Shown: one piece after another, positions 1-12,698 of the stretch
Layout of the letters: each line of letters starts with the position of its first letter
Numbering within the stretch: position 1 is the stretch's first letter
From: Fomitopsis serialis
Taxonomy: Eukaryota > Basidiomycota > Agaricomycetes > Polyporales > Fomitopsidaceae
Reading direction: 5' to 3'
Assembly (NCBI RefSeq): GCF_022376445.1
Contig: NW_025955175.1
Location: 1-64,000, forward strand
DNA length: 64,000 bases
Translations under genes and position numbers: made by a program
The notes under the pieces: generated by a model
Seen by the model: only the letters and a program-made list of their open reading frames with translations
Database searches by the model: none
Told to the model about the DNA's origin: nothing

Positions 1-742
1 GTTTGAGATGTGATGGTGATAATCCTCCCATAGGTTCAGATGTGTCCCGGTGAAAGCGATCGAGCGTATGCTTGTGAGGCTGCGCAGGGAGAGCATCTTT
101 AAAGCCGAACATCTGTAGAATGAGAAACTCGTGTTTGAAAAAAGTGGACACGAACACTGAGCACATTGACTGGCACTCACGGGAGAGAGATTTCACACAG
201 CAAGGGGCATGCTTTGGCAAGCATCTCGACGATCTCCAAGGAAGGCACGGGACGCGTCCCATACCAAATGAGCGACCGCAGGTTCACCAAGTTTTGGACA
301 GCTAATGACAAACAGTCTGTATTTATTCGGCATCAATATAGACGAAGGGATATCAACGTGTACTGCCCTGACACTTACGTAGTTGGAAGACACAGTCGTC
401 ATTGCTACCACCGTGTTTATGTGCTATGATTTCCAGCCGTCTCACTCTCCGAGCAAAACCTGTGTCGACCGTAATACGATGGAGGATATCGGCGGCCAAT
501 GTAGCTCGTCTGTTTTCATGGGGTCGGAACGTTTCCGACGAGTGAGACTCGTTGTGATACCAGTACTCCCACGCTCCGATTTGTATTGTGATTCTGGAGA
601 AGACCACAGTAATGGCAAGATCGTGAAACAGTCGAGAGACGAGAAGGCAAGAACGTCTCGTCTCCCGAGGCACGAGGAGGATGATCTGGCTCAGAATTTC
701 AGGCGGGGGTAGAACGCACTGGCAGCCATGCCCGGCAGTCAT
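1..742 (-). CDS. F-box protein, 5' part (continues beyond the window)
   Basis: This is the N-terminal half of an F-box protein, a presumed substrate adaptor of an SCF ubiquitin ligase. Exon 1 (742 down to 379) begins at the first ATG in frame. It holds the F-box helices just after the start (PPPEILSQIILLVPRETRR, then SRLFHDLA), followed by the FSRITIQIGAWE segment shared with the other F-box genes of this window. A GTAAGT donor, exon 2 (301-181, with leucine-rich-repeat-like text NLVNLRSLIWYG), a GTGAGT donor and exon 3 (112 to the edge) keep one continuous frame. The C-terminal repeats lie outside the window. The gene is divergent from the related F-box gene at 1656. The substrate is unknown. 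The family call is firm; the exact start is less so. Confidence 0.75.
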
Positions 743-1655
743 ACGGCCGCTATTTTCTCCAATTGACAATCCATATTAACCATAGAATATATTATACGAC
801 ACGAATGGCTCACCGTAGTCCGAAGAGGACAGCAGTTTCGACTTTGGTTCAAATGGCGCCAAGTACTGGCAGAGCGCGTTGAGCTGGGACGTAATAACGT
901 TGTTTCTTGATCCCTAGCCACGACGTAATACTTTTCAGATAACAAGGATTCACGTCAGAATTCGTTGCGACGATGCACCGGGATGCGAGAGTAGTTTTGA
1001 GGCAGTATAATCAATGTCGCCATGACAGAAGTGATTTGAGCTACTAGAGGCGCGTTGTGGCACGCGCGCTTGATTCTCCATCACGGCGCGAGCCCAAGTC
1101 ACGGTAGGCTCCCAGGCGGATATAGGCAGAAGCGACAATTCATTCAAGTCTCATACCCCAAAATCCTTGTCCGACGCGAAGTGTTACTGCAAGGGCCATT
1201 ACATGTGACGCTATAGTGGCATCACTACCACTGCGACGCCGACGGTCCTCCGAGAAGACTTCATTTCGCAGTTATACTAAGGAGCGTCCCGAAAACGCTG
1301 CCGCATGAACCTATGTCACGTGAACACTGTAGCGCACGTACCGACAGGTACCGACTCGTCGCTGCCGCTCGCAAGGCGCGTTCGACTTGCTTGTCTCTGC
1401 CACCAGCTCTTGTTGTGCGCTCACGTTTACAGTACACCTGTTGTATCAGTTAGAGCCTGGTAAGGGACATTCTGTTGAAGGAATACCTGGCAGGGCTAAA
1501 GGTCACTTCTGGTGCTGCAGTACTTCTAGTACTGTACCATTAGCTCCAGTGGTCGTGCCCTCGGAGCGTGTACTATCAGCGCACGACAATTGTACTCAGG
1601 TAAGTCAGATCGAAGGGATATAGTTGAAGCGTTCTCATTCAGAGCTGCACAGTGG
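743..1655. other. intergenic region between divergent F-box genes
   Basis: About 900 bp with no ORF that resembles a protein. It must contain both promoters, but I see no clear TATA box or repeat. Confidence 0.5.
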
Positions 1656-3298
1656 ATGTTTGACATGTCATCGTTATTGCCGCCTGAACTCTGGCAAGAG
1701 GTCTTCACATGTCTCCCCGAAGACACTACGCGGACATGCCTCTCTGTATCGAAAGTATTTCACGACATTTCTCTGCGATTTATGTTCCGCAGCGTCACAA
1801 TCTTCTTTGGCGCATGGGAGTCTGCTGAGGCGAAGGAGGACATGTACGACGCGGATAAAGTGATACTGGATGCGCTGGAGGACGATAGATCCTCCATGTC
1901 GTCCGCGATCCTGCATCGCATAGCTAGTGATCCGTCGTTCGCTGTCATCGTGCGTTCGATCGATGTCCACGCATACAAGCGTGATGGCGCCAGAGGCGCG
2001 TTCGAGCGAGGTGAGTGTGCCAATCCCAGACTCAGGCCCACTGTCTCAGCCCATGATCATCTCCAGGATGCCTGATAGAAGCGATACACTGCCTACATAA
2101 TCTACGTTCGTTCACCTGGCATGGTTCGGCACCGCGCCTTACACCACAGGTTATTGACGCTCTCACATCGTCGTGTACACTGCTGCGACACTTCTCCGCG
2201 CCGTAGGTATCGCTCAACGTCGTTGTTCGTTCTCTCACGCTGATGTGTCTGTCTATATAGACTCTCAACGCTGTCAGGATTGCCGCTGACGAAGCTGGAG
2301 AGGCTATGGTCTATTGGTTTTACCTGGAAGTGGTTCTATGACACTACCCGAGGGCAGCGCTCGCGACTCGCTCCTGAATCCCGGGACCTCGAGATCCCCT
2401 ATGAAGATCTGAAAGAACTCCAGATGCCCTACACCTCGCCCGCGAACATCCCTCTGACTCGGCTCCCTCTGCTCACGCACCTCGAGCTCCTATCGATACA
2501 ATCCCTGGAGGACTTCGGACCCATCATACGCCGCGTTCCGCAGCTCGAGTCGCTCTCGGTCTTCTGCACCAGGCGCCAGCACGACAAGCTGTTCGAGGCG
2601 CTCGCCTTCCTCAAGTCCGACCTCCCGAACCTGCACTCGCTCTGTCTCCTATCCCGTCGGGAGGGCCCATTGGACCCAGCGCACGTGCAGATCCTCGTAG
2701 ACTTCCTCAAGGATCGGAAGTGTCTCCGCCGCTTCCGCTCGACGTTCAAGTTCGCCAACGGCACGCATTCGCATTTCATTTGGGCCATATCATTCCTGGT
2801 CAACCTCGAGGCGGTGCACTGGGACTTGCTCTCGGGGAACATCACCCAGATGTTCATACAGATTTTCGTGCAGCAGATCCCTTCCAGCATGCTCGCACTC
2901 AGTCTCGCTACTGCGGGCTCCCTCGGGAAGACCGAACCCTTTGTCTATCTGGTGAGTCCCCACCTCGCGTCGAACATCCTCTTGACCTCACTGATTCCCT
3001 CTCATCGCAGTGGAGGCACTGCCCAGACCTGCGGTTCCTCTATATACGCACGTGGGGCTCCGAGGATGAGCCCATCGAGCAGCTTCTGGAAGGCGCGAAG
3101 AGCCTGCAGGTCATCGGGTACAATGGCAAGTTCTACAATGTCAAGCGGCAAGACGGGCAGCTCAGCCTGTCGCCCGCGTGGTCCGCGCGTAAGGTCGCTT
3201 TTCGCGGCCTGACAGACTTTGGGCCTGGATGTGACAGTGGGGAATGGCTGATGAGGGGGTTGCGGATCAGGAACGATGCAGAAGAGGAAGCGCAGTAA
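1656..3298 (+). CDS. F-box protein with leucine-rich-repeat-like C-terminus
   Basis: This is a complete F-box gene of four exons: 1656-2010, 2067-2202, 2261-2951 and 3011-3298. They join in phase to give 489 residues. The F-box sits at the N-terminus (LLPPELWQEVFTCLPEDTT, then SKVFHDISLRFMF). The rest is leucine-rich text with repeated short L-x-x-L segments, ending in a W-R-H-C-P-D-L-R-F-L-Y-I-R type repeat. The protein is presumed to recruit a substrate to an SCF ubiquitin ligase; no substrate can be named. Start choice: ATG 1656 or the in-frame ATG 1665 both precede the F-box directly. Introns are 56-59 bp with normal GT-AG ends. It is a paralogue of the genes at the left edge, 56974-58602 and 63512. 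Confidence 0.82.
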
Positions 3299-4017
3299 AT
3301 GAGGTAGGAGTGTAACACCCGCTATGGTACGTCCTCGGAATGTGGATTCACTTGCATACTTACTTTCATCGGAATCGGACGGCACGCTCAGGACGTGAGG
3401 ACTAAATGGAATCCCCTCCTCCTCCTCCTCCTCAGAGTGCCCGCATGTACAAAACAAGGCGCTAAGCGCACAGTTGTATCACTTTCTTGAAAGGGTTCAT
3501 ATCATATCGTCTGCGCCGTGGTCCACACGAATACAGTTGCCAATGCTGGTTCAGTAGACATAATGGCCGCGAGCGAAAGATATGGAAGGCTACATAGCGA
3601 ACAAGACGAACCTGGTCCGGCACGGTAGGAGACTCGGACGAGCTTGCTCTCTACGAAGATTGGACGGAGGTACCAAAGGTTTTAGTGGGTACACCGTATA
3701 GACCGTCTATAGACTATGACGCCGATTACGGATAGGTGAGTCGTACACTGACCGGGACGATCGTGCGTAACCGCATTTTATCCCTGGATCGCAGGCAGGC
3801 AAAGCTTGCTCGATGGCTGGTCGGCCTGGGCCTACGGGGCTGACCAATTGTCGGCTGAGGCCTGAGGTCCGAAGTCATCTTCCTCGGATCGTTTGCATGC
3901 ACGTCTTGAAAGTCATGTATGAAGAAAGATCTATGATTCCAGCCGTATTTTATACATCGTTACACGCTTCTGCCACCCTGCTTCGTACTCCAATTCGCGC
4001 TCCCGAGCGAGCCGCAC
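3299..4017. other. intergenic region between convergent genes
   Basis: About 720 bp downstream of both the F-box and transaldolase genes, which converge here. A short CCT repeat lies near 3415-3433. I see nothing else. Confidence 0.5.
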
Positions 4018-5173
4018 TCAAGCCGAGAGCTTCCCGCGAAGGAGGTCCTTCAGCGCCTGGCCGTCCTCCGCGAACTTCTTGATGCCCTCGTGGAGCTTGT
4101 CGAACGCCATCTGGTCCTCGAGGAGCGTCCAGCGGAACTCGGGCTCGTCGTCGATGTACGTGACCTTCGCGAGGGGCTGGCCCTGCGCGGCCGCGTGCGA
4201 GTCGAGCTTCTTGGGGACGGGCGTGGTGTCGTTCTTGAGCTCCTCGAGCAGCTTGGGCGCGATGGTGAGGAAGTCGACGCCCGCGAGCGCCTTGATCTCG
4301 CCGACGTTGCGGAAGGACGCGCCCATGACGATCGTCTTGTAGTGGTGCTGCTTGTAGTAGTTGAAGATCTTCTTCACGGACTGCACGCCCGGGTCGTTGT
4401 CGCCCTCGAAGTCCTTACCCGGTGTTGCCTTCTTGTGCCAGTCGAGGATCTGCGAGCACATTGTCAGCATGAGGGGCCATCCATGATAGGAGGGGGACAC
4501 GTACACGGCCGACGAAGGGCGAGATGAGCGTGACGCCCGCCTCAGCGCAGGCAACAGCCTGGCCGAAGCCGAACAGAAGGGTGAGGTTGCAGTGGATGCC
4601 GTCGTCACGCTCGAGCTCCCGCGCAGCCTGGATACCCTCCCAGGTCGATGCGATCTTGATCAGGATACGCTCACGCTTGATCCCGACCGAGTCGTAGAGC
4701 GCGATGAGCTCCTTCGCCTTCTTCTTCGTGCCCTCCTTGTCGAAGGACAGACGGGCATCGACCTCGGTCGATACACGGCCGGGGATGATCTTGAGGATCT
4801 CCTTGCCGAACTCGACGAGCTGGGGGGGGGGGGGGGGGCGTTAGAGTGCTGCCGGTAGAGCGGAGGCTGATGAACGCACCAGACGGTCCATAGCCGCGCT
4901 CGTCTGGTTCTCGAGGTCACCACCCTTGTCTTTGCCGTACTTCACGGCCGCGTCGATGAGACGGGCGTAGCCCGGCTTTCCCGCCGCCGCTAGAATGAGC
5001 GAGGGGTTGGTGGTGGCATCTTGGGGCTTGTACACGTCGATTGCTGCACATCGATGTCAGATCGTCCCATCGGGTCGCCGACCAGAGGGCGCGCTGTACT
5101 CACACTCGAAGTCACCGGAGTCAGAGACGACGACGGTGCCGGTTTGTTTCAGATGGTCGAGAGAGGTGGTCAT
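4018..5173 (-). CDS. TAL1: transaldolase
   Basis: This enzyme moves a dihydroxyacetone unit between sugar phosphates in the non-oxidative pentose phosphate pathway, in the cytosol. Four exons (5173-5104, 5043-4880, 4819-4505, 4449-4018) give 326 residues, the normal length of the family. The conserved N-terminal text [16 protein letters not shown] follows the first splice. The Schiff-base lysine is in RILIKIAST, at about Lys133. [29 protein letters not shown] is the usual C-terminal half of the barrel, here joined across the third intron. All junctions are in phase. The second intron ends in an uninterrupted run of 17 C before its AG, which is odd (reported separately). A TATA-like box lies about 60 bp upstream of the ATG. 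I regard the identification as certain. Confidence 0.95.
4822..4838 (-). repeat. C17 homopolymer at a 3' splice site
   Basis: Seventeen consecutive C on the coding strand form the polypyrimidine tract directly before the AG of transaldolase intron 2. Length variation is likely in this tract between strains or between reads. Confidence 0.9.
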
Positions 5174-5232
5174 GATGGTTGGTGGTGAGAGGTGAGAGCA
5201 ACTGCGGTGACGGTGTCGAGGCCGACGCGCGA

Positions 5233-5240
5233 ATATATAA
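5233..5240 (-). promoter_or_regulatory. TATA-like box of the transaldolase gene
   Basis: A TTATATAT element lies about 60 bp upstream of the transaldolase ATG on the same strand, a plausible position for a fungal TATA box. It was not tested against a transcript start. Confidence 0.5.
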
Positions 5241-8200
5241 GCAGGCGGTTGGAGGGGCGGCTCAACCCAGCGACGTGTGATCTCATACCCAGTCGGCTCG
5301 GTTCGGCCCGGGGCTACTCTGGCTACAACCCCGCGTCCCCACGACGTTAACTCTCGAGGCTCGGAGGCTCCTCCCCACCACCATCCTGCACATCTCCGCA
5401 CCGGGTCATACGCGAGTCAATATTGAGTCATAAAAATTATATTCGTCATTTCTTAGCACAGCGGACAATCCGCAACTTGCGCCCAACTTCTCGTCATGCC
5501 AGTCTGTCTGACTCTGTCATGCTGCCTAATCCCAGTGCGATGTTCACAAAGCCGCACGTGCGGACCAATTTGCTCCCGGAAGTAAGTCGTCTGCAAGACC
5601 CGAGTACGCCCGCCTACGAGGACGCTGAGCCCTTTCGTGGTTACCTCTGTATGTTTATCGTCACATCGTACTGAGAGAGCGGCGTTTGCTCCGAGTGTGT
5701 GCGAGGCACGCATTGGCAGTAAGCCGGCCCAGGGCCTATCTATGTGTGACCTTCTCACACGCCGGGTTAACTCCTGAGGGTGGCCTGAGTACCAGCGGTG
5801 CTCAGCCAACGTGCGTGCGATAGCTAGAGAATTTGCAACCTTTGCTCACATGTGCGTGTCTCCAGTCGCACGATGAGCCCACTGCTATGATCGTCTCGAT
5901 CGTCACCACGGTCAGCATGTCATCATGAGCTTTGGCGTTACGCACCGCGGATCATGCTCTCGGTGTGTGCACAGGTAGATGGCCACCAACCAACGGGTCC
6001 AAAGTACACCGACGGGCGTTGACATGCCTGCAATTTCAGGCGACTCACAAGACTCCCGATGCCGCCTTAACATTCCAAGGTCGAGTTGGCTACCGCCAAC
6101 GTGTGCAGTGACTAGACACATTGACTGCAATGCCACAGCGCCTACTATGACCGACGGATCAGACATCTGATCCAATAGAGTACAGCACCGCGGAAATACT
6201 GACATCTGTGAGTGGCGGCTTGGGCGTACAGAAATGCGACTTCCGAGTGAGGGTAAGGGGGGGTAAGTATGTTCCACCAGTCACTCACGCGACTCTTCGA
6301 ACATCTGAAGAGGATGCTGTTGTGCGCCCAATGTATTCTTTAGCATCACTGATTCGAAACCTGTTCTCAACAAATAGGGCGGATCAGCATAGACATAAAC
6401 AGACGGGGCGCCACTTCTCGGGCCTACTCGGATCTGACAAACTCCGGGTGGATAGGTCCACTAGTAAGAACATTGTCAGGACTCAGGACAATGATACGTA
6501 TACACCCTGTCACTTACAGACTGTCTGGCTGCCAGGTACCCTCTGTCGGATATGCGCTATATACAGCCTCACGACCGCAATGATGTTGCAATTCAGTGCC
6601 CTGTGGCAAGCCTCGCGGCAGCCTAAAGCGACACCTAGTAAGTGGTTCACACCCGGACTCGCTCCGTTCTACGATGCGGGACTAGAAGGGTAAACACAAG
6701 ACACGTCTGAAGCGTCGTGGGATCGGTGTGCGGTGCTTCGGGCGCGGCCGGAGCGTGCAGGGACCGAGTCGACTGTATAGAATACGGATCGGCTTCATGC
6801 GGACACGGCGAGAGATGAAGCGAGAGAAATACATACCTGCCTGTGCAATCCAGTCGTGTACAGCCCAGGCTGCGTTACCGCTTTTTAGTGGCGGCTGTTA
6901 ATCATGTTGCGTGCGCCACGGCCTTGAAACTATTGAGAACGTAGCAAGCCGCCAGAAAATCAGAGACCAGCTGTTGGCACGATGATACAACTCGTTTCCC
7001 GGTCGCAGTTCGCATCTGCAGGGATTCTGTGAGGTTGCGTTCGCACTCGAGAAATCAGAACACAAATCGAGTCCAATACGCACCTGCGACGCCTGCGCAG
7101 GAGAAGCAGTGAGGGAGGGTATGATGATCCGCCTGTGAGTGGATACGCTTTTCGATTAGCGCACCATGGTAACGCTTTCTAGTGTTGTCCTCGCCATGAT
7201 ATCAAAGCATACGTGACATGTGAGCAGCAGGCAAGAAGTCGGGCGCGGAGAACGCACTATTGATATCGGCAGGCTGAGATGCAGCAGGCAGGCCTCACGG
7301 TGCCAGCTGAAAATCGGGATCGAACTTTTGTCATGACTAACAACCCGTCCGTTGCGGTTGCAATGCAGCCGTGTGTCAGAATATCAAAGAACGTCTATTA
7401 TCCTTGTATGAATCTCCATCAGAAGTGATGGGATTATTGGCACACTGAGAAAGGCGGCGGCGGCCACATATGTCGAGGGCCCTTGATGGCGACAACAGCA
7501 TGTCAGATGCAACCCACATTTTCCTTGTGGTTGCAGATTGGATGACGACTCGGTATACCATGGGTCGGCGGAGCAATCTTGGAAGATGTGCGCGCGAGAC
7601 TCAAATGGCTGCAACGACGCACCACAGTGGTGATACGAGGGTGGTAGGTGCGGTGTGTAAGGCCTCGCCGCCGACGACTCTGCCCCCCGCCATAGAATCA
7701 GCACAGGGCGACAGCTCTACAAATGCAAGGCATGAATTATTACACGGCGACTGAGACGCGAAGCTGAGGCAAATGTTACCTCACGCGCGGTGATCGTCAC
7801 CCAAAGCTCCACGTAGAATGAAGCCGGCGGTGGATCCCTCCGTTTGTTGGCCATGATACGTGAGTCCGAACCAATTCTGAATTTTAGCGGTCTGTCAAGG
7901 GAAAGGAGCGCCGCAGCTGAGTCGATATGCACTAATCAAGTTCCGAAAAGATCACCTTCAGCGGGTGACTTCTCATAATCCCTCAATACAGACTCACTGA
8001 TGAACGAGGTCGGTAAACAGACTGGTGACCGTCTGTCGGTCCGGCGATGTCCATCTCCGAGTCAGCGGCGGCTAGTCCAGTGAAGTTCTGTGGAGAGATC
8101 GGTTGCCTCGAGACGTGGTATATGGTCCGCAGCTTCGATGCTACGGATGTATCGGCAAATACCCACCGAGTCCACACCGATCATTCAGTGATCTCCGAGA

Positions 8201-9901
8201 TCCAACAGCACGAATCTGCCATTTAGGGCCCTGCCGCGGTACGGGAAGTCTGAAGTGGTCCTCGACAATTAGCAATCCCGGCCGAGTCTCCAAATCTAGC
8301 ATATCCACTCACTGTATCATTTATCCACAAAGGATGCACAGCTGCGCCGTGTCACCGGAGCCGGGCTGCAGTACGATGCGGGGGTAGCGGGGGGTAAGTG
8401 AAGTCAAGGAGTAAATCCCCGGGAGTGCGAGTTCCAAATACGACGGCAGTGATAGAGCGCTCCGGTACCTTGAGCCTCGAGGATGAGAATTAGTGCGGCA
8501 GTCGTGATCCGCAGCGTGCCACCATGGGAGAGGCTACAGAAAGCCACGCCCTTTCGAGTGACACTGGGCGCGATCGAATCAGCGCCCATGCAGTGTACCC
8601 TTTCACCAGCGAAGCCGGGACCGTGAGCAAAAGACGCTGAACCACTCACTTGAATTCAGTGAATCGTATAGCAGATAAAGGAGAAGTGTCTCCGGTTATG
8701 ATGCGCTTGTCGTCAATGTAGTGATGGTGTAGCTGGCGGCGGTGGCGGCGGTAGAGAAGGGAAGACTAGATCAGAGGGTATCTGAGGCCATGGTTCCGAA
8801 TGTATTGAACCCAAAGGAACATCCAGGATATCATTCAGAAGTGCCAGTGGTACGGTACAAGTTCACAGGCTTGACATGTGCGCTTCGTTAGACATACAAT
8901 CTTCTCGCCTTACAGTAAGACTGAATGACTTGCCTGCCAATCGTACGTTCAATCTTTGATAAGCGTCGCCACGCGCGATGGGAGTGAATGAACCGCTGGA
9001 CGTGATGTTCCTTGAATCGTACCGGTCTTGCCTCGGACGTCCGAGCCAGTTCACGGTGTACATCTGGCTTGGTACGGGATAGAATATTACCATTGAGCAC
9101 AAGACATAAAGAAATGGGGTCGTAATACTCACTAGAGTCAAGCAAAGCTGTACTTCATCGCCCTACGCACAGCATGATTCCAATAAGCTATCCGAGTCAG
9201 GATGCACGGCGCGAAGTCGACATTGAACACATTTTCGAGAGAAAAATAAGGCTCGTCCCAATCGTGGTACCAGAAATGTTGTGGCGGGATTCAAATGCTC
9301 GGACAAGTGCGAGGAACGGGACGAGCCTGAGATCGGGTCTGCCAGGAAACTAACAGATCTCAGCCTCGATCTGATCTCGGCTATCACTACAGTGGCTATG
9401 GCGGGTTATCCCGAAAAGGAAAGCTATCCTAGTGTTCTTGTCGTCCGTACCCTCACCGAGGCCTGACGCGGAGCGCCATTACTCTCTCGGTCGAGGCTGT
9501 TCGCGCGTAAACATTCCGAAATTCCGAAATAGTGTATTGGTGCGGTAATATGACGTCGAGGTCTCTCCTCGAGGTTTCAGCAGGATTGCGATGTCACATT
9601 CCAGGTTTGTACCGCGGGTGAAAGGCAGTCCTAGGCTTTCATGACTCCAGGGCCGTCGGACAACGGTGCTCCGGAGTTCTGCTACTGCTCGAATCGCCGG
9701 TGACTATTGAGTGCGCTGGCAACGCCGTTAGGCGATCCTGCGCTGTCGATGTTACAGATCTCGCCACCATCCCGTATCCAGTCACGATGTGGCATTGACT
9801 ATATATTGGACCCGATGGTCTGAGAGCTTCCACACCAACCCCGTTACTCCTCTACCTAATCGTGTAATCCGTAGAGAGCTCACAGACCGCTCTTAGAAAC
9901 T
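5241..9901. other. 4.7 kb region without recognisable genes
   Basis: The ORFs here are short, on both strands, and none has recognisable family motifs. Scattered splice-like motifs (GTAAGT near 6262 and 8394) occur but do not link ORFs into a protein I recognise. It may hold decayed genes, or a non-coding or poorly conserved transcript. Confidence 0.4.
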
Positions 9902-10750
9902 ATGTCTCAGCCACTCATTACTTTGTATGACGTTCCCGCCTCGATCCCGCAGCCATGGGCCCCAAATATCTGGCGTATCCGGTAAGTATGCTCTCTTGCG
10001 CGAGTTGCCCAGCTAAATTCCTTCTAGCTTCATCCTCAACTATAAACGCCTTCATTACCGAACAGTATGGATCGAATTTTCCGATGTCGAGGCCGCCTTG
10101 CGTTCCATCAACGCCCCGCCGACGGCTCATAGAAGCGACGGGCAACCAATCTACTCACTTCCAGTAATAGTCGACTCTCTCCGTTCCAGATCCCATCCCA
10201 CCATTTTGTCCAACGCCAACATCATCGCCGAATACCTCGAGGTCACCTATCCCGCTCGGCCGATCTTTCCGGAAGGATCCCGCGCAGTGCAGTCGCTCTT
10301 CGTCCATTACATCCAGGAGGTCTTCGCCAAGCCTCTCTTGCCCATACTCGTCCCATTGACCCATCAAGTGCTGCCGGAGCGCAGTCAAGCCCATTTTCGC
10401 GGTGCTGGAGCTGGCGTACAGCTCACGGGCGCGCAGCGAGAGCAGGGGTGGCGCGCAGTCAAGGAGCAATTCGACTTCCTCGCCAGTATTCTGGACAAAA
10501 ACAATGGAGCAGACGGTAACGGCATCGTCGTGATGGGTCACGACGTCAGCTATGCGGATTTTGCCTTGTGCTCCGTGTTGTGAGTGGTCTGACTAGCCCG
10601 AGGAGAGTTTGCACTGACCTGCCACCTCCATGAAGGATCTGGATCGAGCGCGTGTCGCCGCATGACGGCTGGGCTCGAGTGAGACAGTGGAACAACGACA
10701 GATGGGTTCGGTTGTGGGGCAAGTGCAAGGATTACATGGACGTGTTGTGA
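9902..10750 (+). CDS. glutathione S-transferase, UstS-like / etherase-like fungal class
   Basis: This is a soluble glutathione transferase of 248 residues in three exons (9902-9981, 10028-10579, 10636-10750), all joined in phase. The N-terminus carries the thioredoxin-fold domain typical of fungal UstS-like GSTs: LYDVPASIPQPWAPNIWR, then RFILNYKRLHYRTVWIEF after the first splice, LPVIVD (the cis-proline loop) and the SNANIIAEYLE helix. The C-terminal half is an all-helical domain ending HDGWARVRQWNNDRW. In wood-decay fungi such enzymes are linked to detoxification and to ether-bond or lignin-fragment chemistry, but the substrate here is inferred only from class. It converges with the peptidase at 11750. 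The GST family is certain; the subclass is likely. Confidence 0.88.
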
Positions 10751-11749
10751 CGGAGAGGCGACGCGTCGTGCCGCAGGCGGCCCATTTCAATTTTGTAGCG
10801 CTAGGAGCAAACAATCACCCCTCGCTGTATACGCCGACATAGATTAGCGACTGCTAAATTATCTAGACATCACCGCTCGTTTGTAGCTCACCGTTATTAC
10901 TTGTATTGTAGACTGACGCCGTGCGCCGCGTGTCATAATACGAGATCACATTGCATTCGTTTCGTTTGCAACCCCAGCGGGCCAGTCTCAAATCCGGGAT
11001 ACGGCAGCATGCACTTCGCCTCGACTGCGCTAATGCGGGCGCTGAGCGCCCAGACTGGATGCCAATGAGTCTTCTCTTCGTCATGATCCGCCCACTGTCA
11101 CTGGGCTATCAGAGGGCTGACTAGTTGCGGATTTCCACATAAGTAGTGCCCGCTAGTAGGCCTGTTTGTCACAAGCCATCATGGAGCCCTCGCTTTGCGA
11201 GCTGACCCACCGGCCTCTCACACTTCCACACGTTTCCCAGCCGTAGCCGTTGGAAGACTTGACTAACAACGCCGAGTCCGCTAATGCCGAACGGTTCCGA
11301 CTTGGCCCGTTCATGACGCCTTCCACCTTGCTTCCAGGCGGACCTGTAGGAATGCTAGTACGTGAACCATGTATTGTCCATCGTGGTCACCGAAGCACTT
11401 ACGAGTCAAAATGAACCGCAGAATGACGGGTTCTCGTGCCCTGAAATATGTCTTCGACAATGCGGCGGTACGTCAACCACCCGTTCGACGACTTGATGGG
11501 GGAAAGCTGACTCACCGGCAACCGTAACCGCGGCTCATACGAAGCCGCGCATCTAAGCAGGTGAGAGTTGATTGACTGGCCATGCCTATTGTTCACGGTC
11601 AAGCAGCGCGAAAGGTCGATTGCGAGGCAGTGCGCCGACGTCGATGCTCCCAAAAATGAAGACTCGAATGATATCATGCCAACACTATCCCTGGCGGTTC
11701 CGCGCAGCATCTGATTATCATCAACACCTCTACGACGGCAAGACCACAA
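10751..11749. other. intergenic region between convergent genes
   Basis: One kilobase between the 3' ends of the glutathione transferase and the peptidase-like gene. No ORF, repeat or RNA gene is recognisable. Confidence 0.45.
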
Positions 11750-12698
11750 TCAGGGACCCCTCAACTCTAAGAAGTTCTTCACTTCCTGCATGTATCTGTC
11801 GCGCTCCTCCCAGAACGGCATATGACTCGAATTCTCGAACGTCAGCCACTTCACCTTGGGGATGCGGTCGAAGAACGGCTGCGCCGCGAAATCTTGCGCG
11901 AAGTCGGCCCTCCCATTGACAACGAAGGTTGGCACCTTGATGAGGTGGAGTCGATCGATGATGGTCCAACCCTGCAGGAAGGGAAACCTTATCTGCCCAT
12001 CAGCATCCTCTTAGAGGTCAGGCACTGTAGACTTACATGGCGGCAGCGACGGTGAGATCACGCTTGTCTCCGAAGGCGTACTCGAACGTCCGGGAGAAGT
12101 CAGCTGGGAATGGTTGGATAGTGCATCCATGCACTTCGTAAAATTTCATGAGCCCGTACTCGTACTTCTGGACGTCGCTGATGCCCAGTGTTAAACCCTC
12201 CTGTACGTCTTGCGGAAACGCCTGTGCCAGCTGGGCGAGGGACTGATTCCATAGGTCCATTGATGCGAAGGAATTGCTTAGGATGAGATGCCGTAGGCCT
12301 TCCGGCTGACGCTCGACGACGTATTGGGCGCCTAGCATACCGCCGTATGACTGGCCCAGGATGTCAAAGGCCTCACCGATCCCCAGGTGTGCGATGAGGT
12401 TGTCGAGCTCGTCCATGAATAGGTGCATGCTCCAGAACGTGTGGGGCTTATCCGGGAGACGGGCCGAACGACCATTACCCAGTTGATCATAGAAGACCAC
12501 GGGAACCTGTGCGGTAGCAGCAAGGTCGGACAGAGGGAGGAGATAGTCATGAGAGAGACCGGGGCCGCCGTGTATAACGATGAGCGGCGGGCGGCAACCA
12601 GCTGTTATCTCCCCGAATACTCTGTACCAGGTTTGATAGGTTTCCCCGTTGACGGTGAAGGGCGCAAACTCTTCTCGGTCGAAATCGGGACTCGCCAT
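11750..12698 (-). CDS. prolyl aminopeptidase-like alpha/beta hydrolase (peptidase family S33)
   Basis: Two exons (12698-12037 and 11987-11750) give 299 residues, the normal length for fungal S33 proline iminopeptidases, which remove N-terminal proline from short peptides. The oxyanion motif HGGPG is at about residue 43. The nucleophile elbow is GQSYGG with Ser117. The acid is in NGRAD (Asp249) and the catalytic histidine in NSSHMPFWEE (His276). The full triad is therefore present. The acceptor used is an AAG at 11988; it is the only nearby one that keeps the frame into FPFLQGW. No signal peptide is seen, so the enzyme is probably intracellular. Related hydrolases such as L-amino-acid amidases share these motifs, so the substrate is less sure than the fold. 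Confidence 0.87.

Noticed and set aside
8863..9145. Overlapping minus-strand ORFs, one partly hydrophobic
   Set aside because: No family pattern and no phase-consistent neighbouring exon were found in the surrounding gene-poor stretch.
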